Assembly: GCF_030811685.1 (NCBI RefSeq)
Contig: NZ_JAUSRF010000013.1
Location: 1-64,000 of the forward strand
DNA length: 64,000 nucleotides
Direction: 5' to 3'
Source: Neorhizobium huautlense
GTDB lineage: Bacteria > Pseudomonadota > Alphaproteobacteria > Rhizobiales > Rhizobiaceae
The number at the start of each line of letters is the position of its first letter. Position 1 is the stretch's first letter. Below, one piece after another: positions 55,641 through 64,000 of this stretch. The notes beneath the pieces were generated by a model. It was not told the origin of the DNA and did no database searches. It was given only the letters and a program-made list of their open reading frames with translations. A program made the position numbers and the translations under genes.

Positions 55641-56360
55641 TCAATCGTCGCCGTCGTCGCTTCCGCCTTCTTCGCTGAAGGTTTCCAGCACTTCCGCCGC
55701 GATACTGCGGCTGATGCGGGTACCTCGCGCCAAAGCCAGACGGTCGATCTGGTCTACCACGCGCTGGGCAGCCTCCAGCGACCGTTCCATTCTGGCGACG
55801 ATATAAGCGACAATCTTGTCATCGATATTAAGCTGACGGTCGGCAAACAATTTGACGATCACCTGCGCCAGAAGTTCCTCGTCCGGCTCGCCGATCTCGA
55901 CGATGGTCGCGGCCTTGAGGCGCGAGCGCAGATCCGGCAGGGTGACACCCCAGGCGGACGGCCATGTGCGCGAGGTCATCAGCAGGCTGGAGCCGTTTTC
56001 ACGTACGCTGTTGATGACGTGAAAAAGCTCCGTGTCATCGAAACCACGGCGATCGGCATCCTCGAACAGGACCGGGCCTTCGGCTGCCACCAGATTGGCA
56101 TGCTCGCCGGGCACCGGGTGAATGTCCTTGGCACCGCTTTTCTGCCGCCAGATGCTGGTGAGATGTGTCTTGCCGGAACCGGCGGGGCCGGCCAGCACGA
56201 TGACGGGCGATGGCCATGCCGGCCAACTATCGACAATGGCGACGGCAGCGCTGACCGGGCCGGACACGAGCAGGTCGTCGCGGCCCGTTGCCGGGTCGTG
56301 GGAAAAGGATAGCGCCAGTTGTTCGCTGCGCTTTTGCGTCTGCCGGTCGTTTTCGGTCAT
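55641..56360 (-). CDS. hdaA: DnaA-related regulator HdaA
   Basis: A 239-aa AAA+ protein related to DnaA that, with the sliding clamp, inactivates DnaA after initiation. Seen: QLALSF at residues 14-19 (a clamp-binding motif), Walker A GPAGSGKTHL, and ALARGTRISRSIAAEVLE near the C-terminus. The Walker B-like LFEDADRR is present. It starts at MTENDRQTQ, overlapping the stop of the AI-2E family gene by ATGA. Alphaproteobacterial HdaA is known to control replication timing. Confidence 0.9.
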   Translation of the reverse strand: MTENDRQTQKRSEQLALSFSHDPATGRDDLLVSGPVSAAVAIVDSWPAWPSPVIVLAGPAGSGKTHLTSIWRQKSGAKDIHPVPGEHANLVAAEGPVLFEDADRRGFDDTELFHVINSVRENGSSLLMTSRTWPSAWGVTLPDLRSRLKAATIVEIGEPDEELLAQVIVKLFADRQLNIDDKIVAYIVARMERSLEAAQRVVDQIDRLALARGTRISRSIAAEVLETFSEEGGSDDGDD

Positions 56361-57523
56361 TCTGGTTTCTGGACGATAATCTGGGTGGCGTCGGTTGTCT
56401 GGTGAGCCACCTGAGGTCTTTCCTCCTCCCATGGCAGCGTTTCCGAACGCCCGTAATACATGTCGCTATCAAGATAACGAGACAGCACGAAGCGGACAAG
56501 CACGCCGACCATGGCGGCGGCGGGTACGGCGACCAGAAGGCCGACGAAACCGAACATGGCGCCGAAGGCAAACAGTGCGAACATCAGCCAGACCGGGTGC
56601 AGGCCGACGCTGGAGCCGACGAGCTTCGGCTGCAGGATATTGCCTTCGAGGAACTGGCCGAGGAAAAACACACCGGCAGTGGCGATGATCCAGGTATATT
56701 CCGGCCAGAACTGTACCAGCGCCACACCGACGGACAGCACGAGGCCGATCAGCGAGCCGATATAGGGAATGAACGAGATCATGCCGGCAACAAAGCCGAT
56801 GAGCAGGCCGAAGTTCAGGCCAACAGCCGAGAGGCCGGCGGCGTAAAAAATGCCGAGGATAAGGCAGAGCGAACCCTGCCCGCGGATGAAGCCGGCAACC
56901 GAGCGGTCCATTTCACGCGCCAGCTGGCGCACGACCTGCACCTGATCGCGCGGGATCCAGCTATCGACCTTGTTGACCATGCGGTCCCAGTCGAGCAACA
57001 GATAAAAGGCGACGACCGGGGTAACGATCAAAAGCGATACGACATCAACGATGGCCTTGCCGGAATTCCAGACCTGCGCAAACAATGTGCCGATGAAACC
57101 GGCGCCCTGGCTCAGCACTTCGGAAAAGTTCTGCTTCACCGTGTCGATCTGGCTGGTGACCCAACCGGGCAGGAACGATGTTTCCGGACTGGAGAGGATC
57201 TGCTGCAGCTGGGTGATATATCCCGGCAGGGCGGCTGCGAACTGCGCGAACTGGTTGACGATGACCGGGATGACCAGCATCAGCGACAGCGCGAAGATCA
57301 GCACGAACCCGATCAGGATCAGCACCGACGCCATCATGCGGCTCAAGCCCCTCCGCTCCAGCCAGTCGGCAACCGGATCGAGGAAATAGGCGAGCGCCAT
57401 GCCGGCCACGAAGGGCAGCAGGATCGAGCGGAAGAACCACAGGAATGCGACGAACAGGATGAACACGCCGAGCCAGAAATAGATATGGCGTCGCAGAGTG
57501 GTTCCGCTGATATGATAGGCCAT
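56357..57523 (-). CDS. AI-2E family transporter (PerM-like)
   Basis: A 388-aa membrane protein with about eight TM helices. The AI-2E/PerM signature occurs as RSILLPFVAGMALAYFLDPVADWLERRGLSR and LGQFLEGNILQPKLVGSSVGLHPVWLMFALFAFGAMFGFVGLLVAVP in pieces. Members include exporters and Na+/H+ antiporters; the substrate is unknown. The start MAYHISG follows GAGAGGA. Its gene is coupled to hdaA, a pairing common in Rhizobiales. Confidence 0.9.
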   Translation of the reverse strand: MAYHISGTTLRRHIYFWLGVFILFVAFLWFFRSILLPFVAGMALAYFLDPVADWLERRGLSRMMASVLILIGFVLIFALSLMLVIPVIVNQFAQFAAALPGYITQLQQILSSPETSFLPGWVTSQIDTVKQNFSEVLSQGAGFIGTLFAQVWNSGKAIVDVVSLLIVTPVVAFYLLLDWDRMVNKVDSWIPRDQVQVVRQLAREMDRSVAGFIRGQGSLCLILGIFYAAGLSAVGLNFGLLIGFVAGMISFIPYIGSLIGLVLSVGVALVQFWPEYTWIIATAGVFFLGQFLEGNILQPKLVGSSVGLHPVWLMFALFAFGAMFGFVGLLVAVPAAAMVGVLVRFVLSRYLDSDMYYGRSETLPWEEERPQVAHQTTDATQIIVQKPE

Positions 57524-57804
57524 AAAGTGTCCTCTCGGCTTCGTTCTTGTGCCTTGGGATATGAAGGCGCGGCCTCCCGAGGTCAAGCTTGGGCAGGCTC
57601 AGGATAGCGCTGCTGTGGATCACGCCTGTGAAAACCCTGTGAACTGCCTGTAAAAACCCATGGAAACCGTGGTGGCGCTTGCATCCGAAGGCCCATCGTG
57701 CAATTGCGGGCCAAACGATTATATGCATGCCCCTGACCGGGGTTCGCTTTGCTTCCCCTGGGCGTTTCCGGCAGACATGCAATGGCTTCATTGGAGAACA
57801 TGCG

Positions 57805-58878
57805 ATGAGCGAGGCGGGCAAGAACGGTCTCACCTATAGCGATGCGGGCGTCGATATCGATGCGGGCAATCTGATGGTGGAAAAGATCAAGCCGGCCGTG
57901 CGCTCGACGCGCCGTCCGGGCGCCGATGGCGAGATCGGCGGCTTCGGCGGCCTGTTCGATCTGAAAGCTGCGGGCTTCAACGACCCGATCCTGGTGGCCG
58001 CCAATGACGGCGTCGGCACCAAGCTGAAGATCGCCATCGACGCCAACCGCCACGACACGGTTGGCATCGACCTCGTTGCCATGTGCGTCAACGACCTCGT
58101 CGTGCAGGGCGCCGAACCGCTTCTCTTCCTCGACTATTACGCCACCGGCAAGCTCGACCCGGAACAGGGTGCCGCGATCGTTCTCGGGATTGCCGAGGGC
58201 TGCCGCCAGGCAGGCTGCGCGCTGATCGGCGGCGAGACCGCCGAAATGCCCGGCATGTATTCCGAAGGTGATTACGATCTCGCCGGTTTTGCCGTCGGTG
58301 CCGCCGAGCGCGGAAAACTGCTGCCGGCCGGCGATCTGGCCGAAGGCGATGTCATTCTGGGCCTCACCTCTTCCGGCGTGCACTCCAACGGCTTTTCGCT
58401 GGTGCGCAAGATCGTTTCGCTGTCGGGTCTCGGCTGGGATGCCCCTGCCCCGTTCGCGGACGGCAAGACGCTCGGCGAAGCGCTGCTGACCCCGACCCGA
58501 ATTTATGTAAAGCCGCTGCTTGCCGCGATCCGGAGCACAGGCGCGCTCAAGGCACTCGCCCACATCACCGGCGGCGGTTTCCCGGACAATATTCCGCGCG
58601 TATTGCCTGACCATCTGGCGGCTGAAATCGAGCTTTCCAACATCCCGGTTCCGCCGGTATTTTCGTGGCTGGCCAAGACCGGCGGCGTTGCGCCGACCGA
58701 AATGCTGCGCACCTTCAACTGCGGCGTTGGCATGATCGTCGTCGTTTCGGCTGAAAACGCAAAGACCGTGACCGAGGCGCTGGCCGCCGAGGGCGAAACC
58801 GTCGTGCAGCTCGGCCACATCATCGCCCGCGAAGAAGGCGGTGCAGGCACCGTCTACAAGGGCACGCTCGGCCTATGA
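57805..58878 (+). CDS. purM: Phosphoribosylformylglycinamidine cyclo-ligase (AIR synthetase)
   Basis: A 357-aa ATP-dependent enzyme closing the imidazole ring in purine synthesis. Seen: [48 protein letters not shown] and [21 protein letters not shown] precedes the ATG at 57805; the upstream in-frame extension is not typical. Its stop overlaps the start of purN (ATGA). It is divergent from the AI-2E family gene. Confidence 0.98.
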   Translation: MSEAGKNGLTYSDAGVDIDAGNLMVEKIKPAVRSTRRPGADGEIGGFGGLFDLKAAGFNDPILVAANDGVGTKLKIAIDANRHDTVGIDLVAMCVNDLVVQGAEPLLFLDYYATGKLDPEQGAAIVLGIAEGCRQAGCALIGGETAEMPGMYSEGDYDLAGFAVGAAERGKLLPAGDLAEGDVILGLTSSGVHSNGFSLVRKIVSLSGLGWDAPAPFADGKTLGEALLTPTRIYVKPLLAAIRSTGALKALAHITGGGFPDNIPRVLPDHLAAEIELSNIPVPPVFSWLAKTGGVAPTEMLRTFNCGVGMIVVVSAENAKTVTEALAAEGETVVQLGHIIAREEGGAGTVYKGTLGL

Positions 58879-59546
58879 CATCGACCTTCGGCCGCAAACG
58901 CGTCGTCGCCTTCATTTCCGGCGGAGGCTCCAACATGGTGTCGTTGGCGGATGCCTGTGCGAGCGAAGACTTTCCGGCCGAGATCGTTGCCGTCATTTCT
59001 GACAAGCCGGATGCCGGCGGGCTTGCCAAGGCGGCCGCACGCGGCATCATGACCCGCGTGTTCGAACGCCGCGCCTATGGCAGCAAGATCGAACACGAAC
59101 TGGCAATCCTCGACGCGCTCGAGGTCATCAAGCCCGATATCATCTGTCTTGCCGGTTACATGCGGCTGATCTCGGGTGATTTCATTTCCCGTTACGAAGG
59201 CCGGATCATCAATATCCATCCCTCGCTTCTGCCGCTGTTTGCCGGCCTGCATACCCATCAGCGCGCCATCGACGCCGGCATGAAGATAGCCGGCTGCTCG
59301 GTCCATTTCGTCACCGAAGGCATGGACGAAGGCCCAATCGTGGCGCAGGCGGCCGTGCCGGTTCTGGCCGACGACACATCCGACACATTGGCGGCACGTG
59401 TGTTGACCGTCGAGCACAAGCTCTATCCGCTGGCGCTGAAGGCGCTGGCCGAGGGCAAGGTGCGGATGGAAGGTGGCAAGGCGATTTCCGCGCCCGGCAC
59501 GGATGCCGGCCTTGCAGACCAGCGCATCGTTTCCGCCAGCCTCTGA
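58875..59546 (+). CDS. purN: Phosphoribosylglycinamide formyltransferase (GART)
   Basis: A 223-aa enzyme using 10-formyl-THF to formylate GAR, the third step of purine synthesis. Seen: [66 protein letters not shown] in pieces, and the end of the catalytic loop, MDEGPIV. It is coupled to purM by the ATGA overlap. Its folate donor links to glyA. Confidence 0.97.
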   Translation: MTSTFGRKRVVAFISGGGSNMVSLADACASEDFPAEIVAVISDKPDAGGLAKAAARGIMTRVFERRAYGSKIEHELAILDALEVIKPDIICLAGYMRLISGDFISRYEGRIINIHPSLLPLFAGLHTHQRAIDAGMKIAGCSVHFVTEGMDEGPIVAQAAVPVLADDTSDTLAARVLTVEHKLYPLALKALAEGKVRMEGGKAISAPGTDAGLADQRIVSASL

Positions 59547-59606
59547 GCCGCGATTGACGGGTTTTCCGGGTGGCTCTATCCTGTGATATCAGGTGGAGCG
59601 GAATTT

Positions 59607-59834
59607 ATGCGAATTGCTAAATGGTTGGCGATAGCAGCCCCAGTTATCGTGTTGTTTAGCGGGTATCTGAGTGGTTATGGCTGGCTGATACAAGAAGTGC
59701 GGTCGTTTGGCGCCAAGGGTGACGAAGGCACATGCCGGTATCAGACCTTGAGGGGCGTAAGGATTGCATATTATCTCGGGGACTGCCCGAAATTCTCAAC
59801 GGCACACTTTCCAGACGAACAAAAGAGATTTTGA
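59607..59834 (+). CDS. Small single-TM protein of unknown function
   Basis: A 75-aa protein starting MRIAKWLAIAAPVIVLFSGYL, one TM helix or signal anchor, then a short polar domain with two Cys (GTCRYQTL, LGDCPKF). GGTGGAG lies about 8 nt before the ATG. The GC content is slightly lower than the flanking genes. It follows purN; no family is recognised. Confidence 0.55.
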   Translation: MRIAKWLAIAAPVIVLFSGYLSGYGWLIQEVRSFGAKGDEGTCRYQTLRGVRIAYYLGDCPKFSTAHFPDEQKRF

Positions 59835-59860
59835 TTGGCGTATTATAGAGCCGTTGCGCG

Positions 59861-59892
59861 CAGCAGCGGCACGGGAAGGTGTGCCGCTGCTG
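59861..59892. terminator. Hairpin between the small TM gene and the Nudix gene
   Basis: CAGCAGCGGCAC (59861-59872) and GTGCCGCTGCTG (59881-59892) form a perfect 12-bp stem with an 8-nt loop. No T run follows on either side. It lies between convergent genes and probably terminates both or stabilises their 3' ends. Confidence 0.5.
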
Positions 59893-59946
59893 GCTTGATG
59901 ACATCGGCCTTGTCGGCCGTATCAGCGTCATCCCAACGCGGCTGCC

Positions 59947-60567
59947 TCAGCCGAGGTTCCCTGAAGACAGTTTTGCGCGGTTGATCATCGCCCATTGCAG
60001 GGCAACGACCGTCTTGGCGTCTGTAATCTCACCGCTACCGATCATGTGATAGGCATCATCGAGACCGAGCGTGACGATCTCGATATCCTCCCCCTCTCCG
60101 GCCAGACCACCACCATCTCCGACCTTTTTCGTCGCATCGATGCTGGCTGCAAACAGGGACAGTTTTTCCGTGACGGCACCCGGGCTTGGATACATTTCGC
60201 AGATATGATGCGCCAGATCGATCTGGAAACCGGTTTCTTCCATCGCTTCACGAATGACGGCTTCGGCAGGATTTTCGCCTTCATCGACAAGACCGGCCGG
60301 CAGTTCGAGCATGAAGCCGGGATCACCATTGACGAAAGCAGCCGGTCGGAACTGACGAACCAGAACAACGGTATCATCGCCCGGATTGTGCAGTAGAATG
60401 GCTGCGGCACTGCCATGATCATGGATTTCACGGTGAATGGTGACGAGACTGCCATCGGACATGCGTTGTTCGAAAGTCAGCTTTTCCAGCCGCACAAACC
60501 CTTTGTAGAGCATTTCCCGACCAACGAGACGCACGCGTTCTGCTTCGGAAGTGTCGATGTCGATCAT
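59947..60567 (-). CDS. Nudix hydrolase (NudK/ADP-ribose pyrophosphatase-like)
   Basis: A 206-aa enzyme. The Nudix box reads GLVDEGENPAEAVIREAMEETGF. An N-terminal beta domain (TFEQRMSDGSLVTIHREIHDHG), VVLVRQFRPAAFVNG and YPSPGAVTEKLSLFAASI resemble NudK/ADP-ribose pyrophosphatase members, which cleave sugar nucleotides such as GDP-mannose or ADP-ribose. The start chosen is MIDIDTSEAE. It is the gene nearest to the molybdopterin oxidoreductase on the same strand, 57 bp away. Confidence 0.88.
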   Translation of the reverse strand: MIDIDTSEAERVRLVGREMLYKGFVRLEKLTFEQRMSDGSLVTIHREIHDHGSAAAILLHNPGDDTVVLVRQFRPAAFVNGDPGFMLELPAGLVDEGENPAEAVIREAMEETGFQIDLAHHICEMYPSPGAVTEKLSLFAASIDATKKVGDGGGLAGEGEDIEIVTLGLDDAYHMIGSGEITDAKTVVALQWAMINRAKLSSGNLG

Positions 60568-60624
60568 GTCCGTTCCTGTTATTCCAACTCGGGCCTGTGA
60601 TTCCATTTGGGCGATGATGCAGGA

Positions 60625-62757
60625 TCAGGCTTTCTGGAGCCAGACCCGATTGTCGTGGAATGCGGCGCCACCGTAAGGGGCAACCGCATCGGCGCCGGTC
60701 AAAACATTGATGCCCTCGCCATCGAGATGCGCCGAATTGGGCCACAGGCCTTCTGCGACAAGTACGCCGGGCTTTGCCCCCGGCACGATGCGGGCATGCA
60801 GCCGGATATCGCCGCGACCGTTGCCGATGCGCACGATATCACCATCAACAACGCCAAGACGTTCCGCATCGGATGGCTCGATCATCACGTTTGGCCTGCC
60901 CTCCTTCTGCACCGAGCCGTTTGTTTCGGTGAAGGAGGAGTTGAGAAAGCTGCGGGCCGGCGATGTCGCCAGCCGGAACGGATGGTCCTCGTCCGGCATC
61001 TCGATCAGTTCGACATGATCGGGGAAGACCGGCAGGTTGGCGAAAGGACCAAGCGTGCCGACATTTTCCGGCGGTTTGTCCGGTGACGGGCCGTTCTGCC
61101 AGTCCGGGCTGAAGCGGAATTTGCCGTCCTCATAACCGAAACCGTTCAGATAATGCGCCGTCTCGAAATCCGGCTGGGCATCGATCCACTTGTCGCGCGC
61201 CAGATCGTCGTAACCCGGCCAGCCGCTGTCAGACAGAATACGGTCTATATGACTGCGCTCATCCTCCCCAAAGCCGGGACAGTGGTCGATGCCTAGCCGT
61301 TTTGCCAGTTCTTCGATAACGAAGAGATTGGTGCGTACCGTTGCCGGCGGCTCCACGATTTTCGGGCCGAGCAGAATGTGCATGTGGCCGCCACCGCGAT
61401 AAAGGTCGTCATGTTCCACGAACATGGTGGCCGGCAGCACGATATCGGCGACCTTGGCCGTATCGGTCATGAACTGCTCGTGCACCGCGACGAACAGGTC
61501 ATCGCGCATGAAACCATCGCGGACGAGGCGCTGTTCCGGTGCGACATTCATCGGGTTGGTGTTCTGGATCAGCAGCGCATCGACCGGACCACGATACCGC
61601 AGCGCCTCGGCATCACCGGTCAGCACACGGCCGATCTGCGACTGGTCGAGCATGCGGATATCGGGATCGACGAAGGCCGTACCCATCAGGTGCGACTTGT
61701 CGAGATGATAGATAGCACCATTGTTGTGAAAAGCGCCGCCACCTTCATATTGCCAGGAGCCGAGCACGGTGGCTATGGAAAGCGCCGCATGCATGGCGGC
61801 GGTGCCGTTGCGCTGGCGAGCAAAACCGTAGCCCAAGCGGAAGAAGGTCTTCTTGGTCGTACCGACCAGGCGGGCGAAGGCTTCGATTTCTTCCACCGAC
61901 AGACCGGTGATGGCGGAGGCCCATTCCGGCGTGCGGGTTTTCAGATGCGCTTCGAGACCGGCCGGATCGTCCGAAAATTTCGCCATATAGGCGCGGTCGG
62001 CATACCCGTCGCGGAAAGCGATATGCATGACGGCGCAGGCAAGTGCAGCATCGGTGCCGGGGCGCACGGTCAGCGCCATGTCCGCCTGTTTCATCGTCGG
62101 GTTGTCGTAGATATCGACCACGACGATTTTTGCGCCGCGTTCCTTGCGGGCTTTTATCGCGTGGGTCATCACATTGACCTGGGTGGAGACGACATTCGAT
62201 CCCCAAATCACCACGCAATCGGCCCTGGCGATTTCGCGCGGATCGGGACCACGCAGGTCGCCCGTGCCCATCACATAACCCGTCCAGGCCATGTTGGTGC
62301 AGATCGTGCCGAAGAAGCCGGAATATTTTTTGGCGTGGCGCAGGCGCTCGATGCTGTCGCGCTGCACCTGCCCCATCGTGCCCGCATAAAAATACGGCCA
62401 GACGGCTTCCGAACCGTGGCGGGCCTCGGCCCTGACGAAGGCATTGGCGATCTCGTCGAGCGCGGCTTCCCAGGAAATCTCCTGCCAATTGCCATCGCCC
62501 TTGGCCCCTGCCCGACGCTGCGGCACCAACAGACGGCCGGGATGATACAGCCGCTCGGCGTAGCGCGCGACCTTGGCGCAGATGACGCCTGCCGTATAAC
62601 TGTTATCCGCCGAGCCACGCACCCGTCCGATCTTGCCTTCAGCAGTGATATCGATATCGAGCGCGCAGGCCGACGGACAGTCGTGCGGACAGACCGTGTG
62701 CGCAACGGAATTGTGGCCGGGCAGGTTTGTGGCGGAGATGGGCGTCGCAATGTTCAT
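60625..62757 (-). CDS. Molybdopterin-dependent oxidoreductase with N-terminal 4Fe-4S site
   Basis: A 710-aa enzyme of the DMSO-reductase family. Seen: the 4Fe-4S site VCPHDCPSACALDI and GVICAK (Cys23, 27, 31 and a fourth), NMAWTGYVMGTGDLRGPDP, CVVIWGSNVVSTQVNV and a C-terminal molybdopterin-binding barrel (EPSDAERLGVVDGDIVRIGNGRGDIRL in pieces). No small or membrane subunit gene is adjacent, so it may work alone like BisC-type enzymes. The start MNIATPIS is preferred; earlier ATGs would crowd the divergent rlmJ start. Confidence 0.9.
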   Translation of the reverse strand: MNIATPISATNLPGHNSVAHTVCPHDCPSACALDIDITAEGKIGRVRGSADNSYTAGVICAKVARYAERLYHPGRLLVPQRRAGAKGDGNWQEISWEAALDEIANAFVRAEARHGSEAVWPYFYAGTMGQVQRDSIERLRHAKKYSGFFGTICTNMAWTGYVMGTGDLRGPDPREIARADCVVIWGSNVVSTQVNVMTHAIKARKERGAKIVVVDIYDNPTMKQADMALTVRPGTDAALACAVMHIAFRDGYADRAYMAKFSDDPAGLEAHLKTRTPEWASAITGLSVEEIEAFARLVGTTKKTFFRLGYGFARQRNGTAAMHAALSIATVLGSWQYEGGGAFHNNGAIYHLDKSHLMGTAFVDPDIRMLDQSQIGRVLTGDAEALRYRGPVDALLIQNTNPMNVAPEQRLVRDGFMRDDLFVAVHEQFMTDTAKVADIVLPATMFVEHDDLYRGGGHMHILLGPKIVEPPATVRTNLFVIEELAKRLGIDHCPGFGEDERSHIDRILSDSGWPGYDDLARDKWIDAQPDFETAHYLNGFGYEDGKFRFSPDWQNGPSPDKPPENVGTLGPFANLPVFPDHVELIEMPDEDHPFRLATSPARSFLNSSFTETNGSVQKEGRPNVMIEPSDAERLGVVDGDIVRIGNGRGDIRLHARIVPGAKPGVLVAEGLWPNSAHLDGEGINVLTGADAVAPYGGAAFHDNRVWLQKA

Positions 62758-62834
62758 CGGATTTCTATATGGCATGGGCAGGCCCGCAAAAAGCGAGATT
62801 TGCGGGTCATCAATTTTATTCATCCGGAGCTGCC

Positions 62835-63719
62835 ATGAACTACCGCCACATCTACCATGCCGGCAATTTTGCCGACGTCCTGAAGCATGCGGTGCTGGCT
62901 CAGCTGGTTCTCTACATGCAGAAGAAGGACAAGGCTTTTCGCGTGCTCGATACACATGCGGGCATCGGCCTTTACGACCTCTCTTCCGAAGAGGCCCAGA
63001 AGACGGGTGAATGGCGCGACGGCATCGGCAAGGTGATGGCGGCGGAATTTTCGCCTGCGGTCGCTGCCGTGCTGAAACCTTATATGGATGCCGTGCGCGA
63101 ACTCAATCCGGGTTTCGAGACCGACGGTGCGCTGAAACTTTATCCCGGTTCGCCAAAACTTTCGCGCATGCTGTTTCGCCCACAGGATCGTCTGGCGGCG
63201 ATGGAACTGCACCCGGAAGACAATACCCGTCTCTCGCGCCTGTTCGAAGGCGACTTCCAGACCCGCGTGACCGAGCTTGACGGCTGGCTGGCGCTTGGCG
63301 CGCATCTGCCGCCGAAGGAAAAGCGTGGCGTGGTGCTGGTCGATCCGCCCTTCGAGCTGGAAGGCGAATACGACCGCCTCGTGAAAGGTCTGGCGACAGC
63401 TTACCGGCGTTTTCCGGGCGGTACCTATTGCCTGTGGTATCCGTTGAAAAAGGGGGCTCCGATCAAGGCTTTTCACGAACAGCTTCAGGCACTCAACATT
63501 CCAAAAATGCTGTGCGCAGAACTGACCGTGATCAGCGACCGCGAGACGACCGGCCTGAACGGCTCCGGCCTGATCATCGTCAATCCGCCCTTCACGCTGA
63601 AGGATGATCTGCATCTGGTTCTGCCGGCGCTGAAGGATGTGATGGCCAAGGACAGATACGCCTCGCAGCGCGCCTTCTGGCTGCGCGGCGAAGAGGTCAT
63701 CGAACGCGACGAGGAATGA
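62835..63719 (+). CDS. rlmJ: 23S rRNA (adenine2030-N6)-methyltransferase RlmJ
   Basis: A 294-aa SAM-dependent methyltransferase. Seen: MNYRHIYHAGNFADVLKHAVLAQLV at the start, the SAM loop FRVLDTHAGIGLYDL, the catalytic VLVDPPFELEGEY and LNGSGLIIVNPPFTL. CGGAGC precedes the ATG. It modifies A2030 in 23S rRNA. It is divergent from the molybdopterin oxidoreductase gene with a 77-bp gap. Confidence 0.96.
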   Translation: MNYRHIYHAGNFADVLKHAVLAQLVLYMQKKDKAFRVLDTHAGIGLYDLSSEEAQKTGEWRDGIGKVMAAEFSPAVAAVLKPYMDAVRELNPGFETDGALKLYPGSPKLSRMLFRPQDRLAAMELHPEDNTRLSRLFEGDFQTRVTELDGWLALGAHLPPKEKRGVVLVDPPFELEGEYDRLVKGLATAYRRFPGGTYCLWYPLKKGAPIKAFHEQLQALNIPKMLCAELTVISDRETTGLNGSGLIIVNPPFTLKDDLHLVLPALKDVMAKDRYASQRAFWLRGEEVIERDEE

Positions 63720-63720
63720 A

Positions 63721-63746
63721 AAAAGGCGCCTCCCGGGGCGCCTTTT
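63721..63746. terminator. Bidirectional terminator after rlmJ
   Basis: AAAAGGCGCC (63721-63730) and GGCGCCTTTT (63737-63746) form a perfect 10-bp stem with a 6-nt loop, ending in T runs on both strands. It separates rlmJ from the convergent membrane gene. Confidence 0.85.
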
Positions 63747-63750
63747 CTTT

Positions 63751-64000
63751 TCAGCTTTCCTGCTGTTCTCCACGCTTCAGGTCCGGCGGGTTGTTCTGCC
63801 TGAACTGCGAGCGTTCGAAAATGAGGATGACGACCAGCGCCATCACGAACGGGATGATCAGGTAGAACAGCCGGAAGACCAGAAGGGCGGCGATCACATC
63901 CGCCTGGTTCATGTCCGGCAGGCCCATCAGGAAGACCAGTTCCAGCACGCCAAGACCTCCCGGCGCATGCGACAGAAGTGCTGCCGAGAACGAGATCAGA
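63751..64000 (-). CDS. C-terminal part of a UPF0104/lysylphosphatidylglycerol synthase TM-domain protein
   Basis: The gene runs off the right edge; only the last 82 codons are present. The visible part reads SHAPGGLGVLELVFLMGLP, the conserved glycine-proline motif of the lysylphosphatidylglycerol synthase TM/UPF0104 family, then a TM helix (LIIPFVMALVVILIFE) and a polar C-terminus ending KRGEQQES. Full-length members have 6-8 TM helices. The lipid-flippase role is inferred from the family. Confidence 0.8.
   Translation of the reverse strand, partial: LISFSAALLSHAPGGLGVLELVFLMGLPDMNQADVIAALLVFRLFYLIIPFVMALVVILIFERSQFRQNNPPDLKRGEQQES

Noticed and set aside
61378..62838. 486-codon open frame antisense to the molybdopterin oxidoreductase
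   Set aside because: It overlaps recognised molybdoenzyme motifs on the other strand and has no family features of its own.

Overview
The window is chromosomal DNA of an alphaproteobacterium, most likely Rhizobiaceae (Agrobacterium/Rhizobium-like). The evidence is a high-GC coding bias throughout and several lineage-typical genes: an LdtR-type MarR regulator, an HdaA-like DnaA regulator with a clamp-binding motif, a HemB with the Mg-type active site, a K+-independent H+-pyrophosphatase, and the pieces of the alphaproteobacterial glyA-nrdR-ribD-ribE-ribH-nusB cluster. I found no tRNA, rRNA, IS element, prophage block or CRISPR array. It reads as housekeeping DNA with scattered accessory genes.

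Layout. 0-5.3 kb (minus strand): hppA, an MFS transporter, nusB, ribH and a secreted LprI-like protein. 5.5-14.7 kb: a block that includes the class Ib ribonucleotide reductase operon nrdHIEF, thymidine kinase, an MFS and a DMT transporter and small secreted proteins. 14.8-23.1 kb (minus): a chemoreceptor, a newly noticed 46-aa ORF, ribE, ribD, nrdR, glyA, an L,D-transpeptidase and a secreted protein. 23.4-29.2 kb: accessory genes (orphan Bug-type binding protein, GNAT enzyme, LysR regulator, DUF4274-like protein, NADAR protein). 29.3-36.1 kb: ldtR, a membrane protein, hemB, an RDD protein, bpt, an AbrB-Doc toxin-antitoxin pair and parC. 36.3-45.4 kb: a large secreted protein, a SulP permease with a structured leader, a micro-operon of three small membrane proteins, a DUF1236 protein, an HBM-type chemoreceptor and aspS. 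45.6-51.8 kb: RNase D, VapBC, DUF2000, AraC, a phytase-like protein, an SRPBCC protein and an orphan endolysin. 51.8-64 kb: ppx, ppk, hdaA, an AI-2E family protein, purM, purN, a Nudix hydrolase, a molybdopterin oxidoreductase, rlmJ and a truncated membrane protein.

Functional links. Nucleotide supply: nrdHIEF, its repressor gene nrdR, a near-consensus NrdR box over a predicted nrdHIEF promoter, tdk, purM/purN and glyA. Riboflavin: ribD, ribE and ribH, with ribE and ribH about 12.6 kb apart but on the same strand and in the usual order. Phosphate: a perfect two-repeat PHO box precedes the HBM chemoreceptor, a run of weaker half-sites with 11-bp spacing precedes the phytase-like gene, and a weak pair precedes ppk, which adjoins ppx. 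Cell wall: an L,D-transpeptidase and an LdtR-type regulator 7 kb apart.

The least explained items are the HBM chemoreceptor with its PHO box, the sulP leader with two mutually exclusive hairpins, the three-gene small membrane protein operon at 39.3-39.8 kb, and the His/Cys-rich insert in RibD. All assignments come from reading the sequence and recalling protein families; no database search was run.
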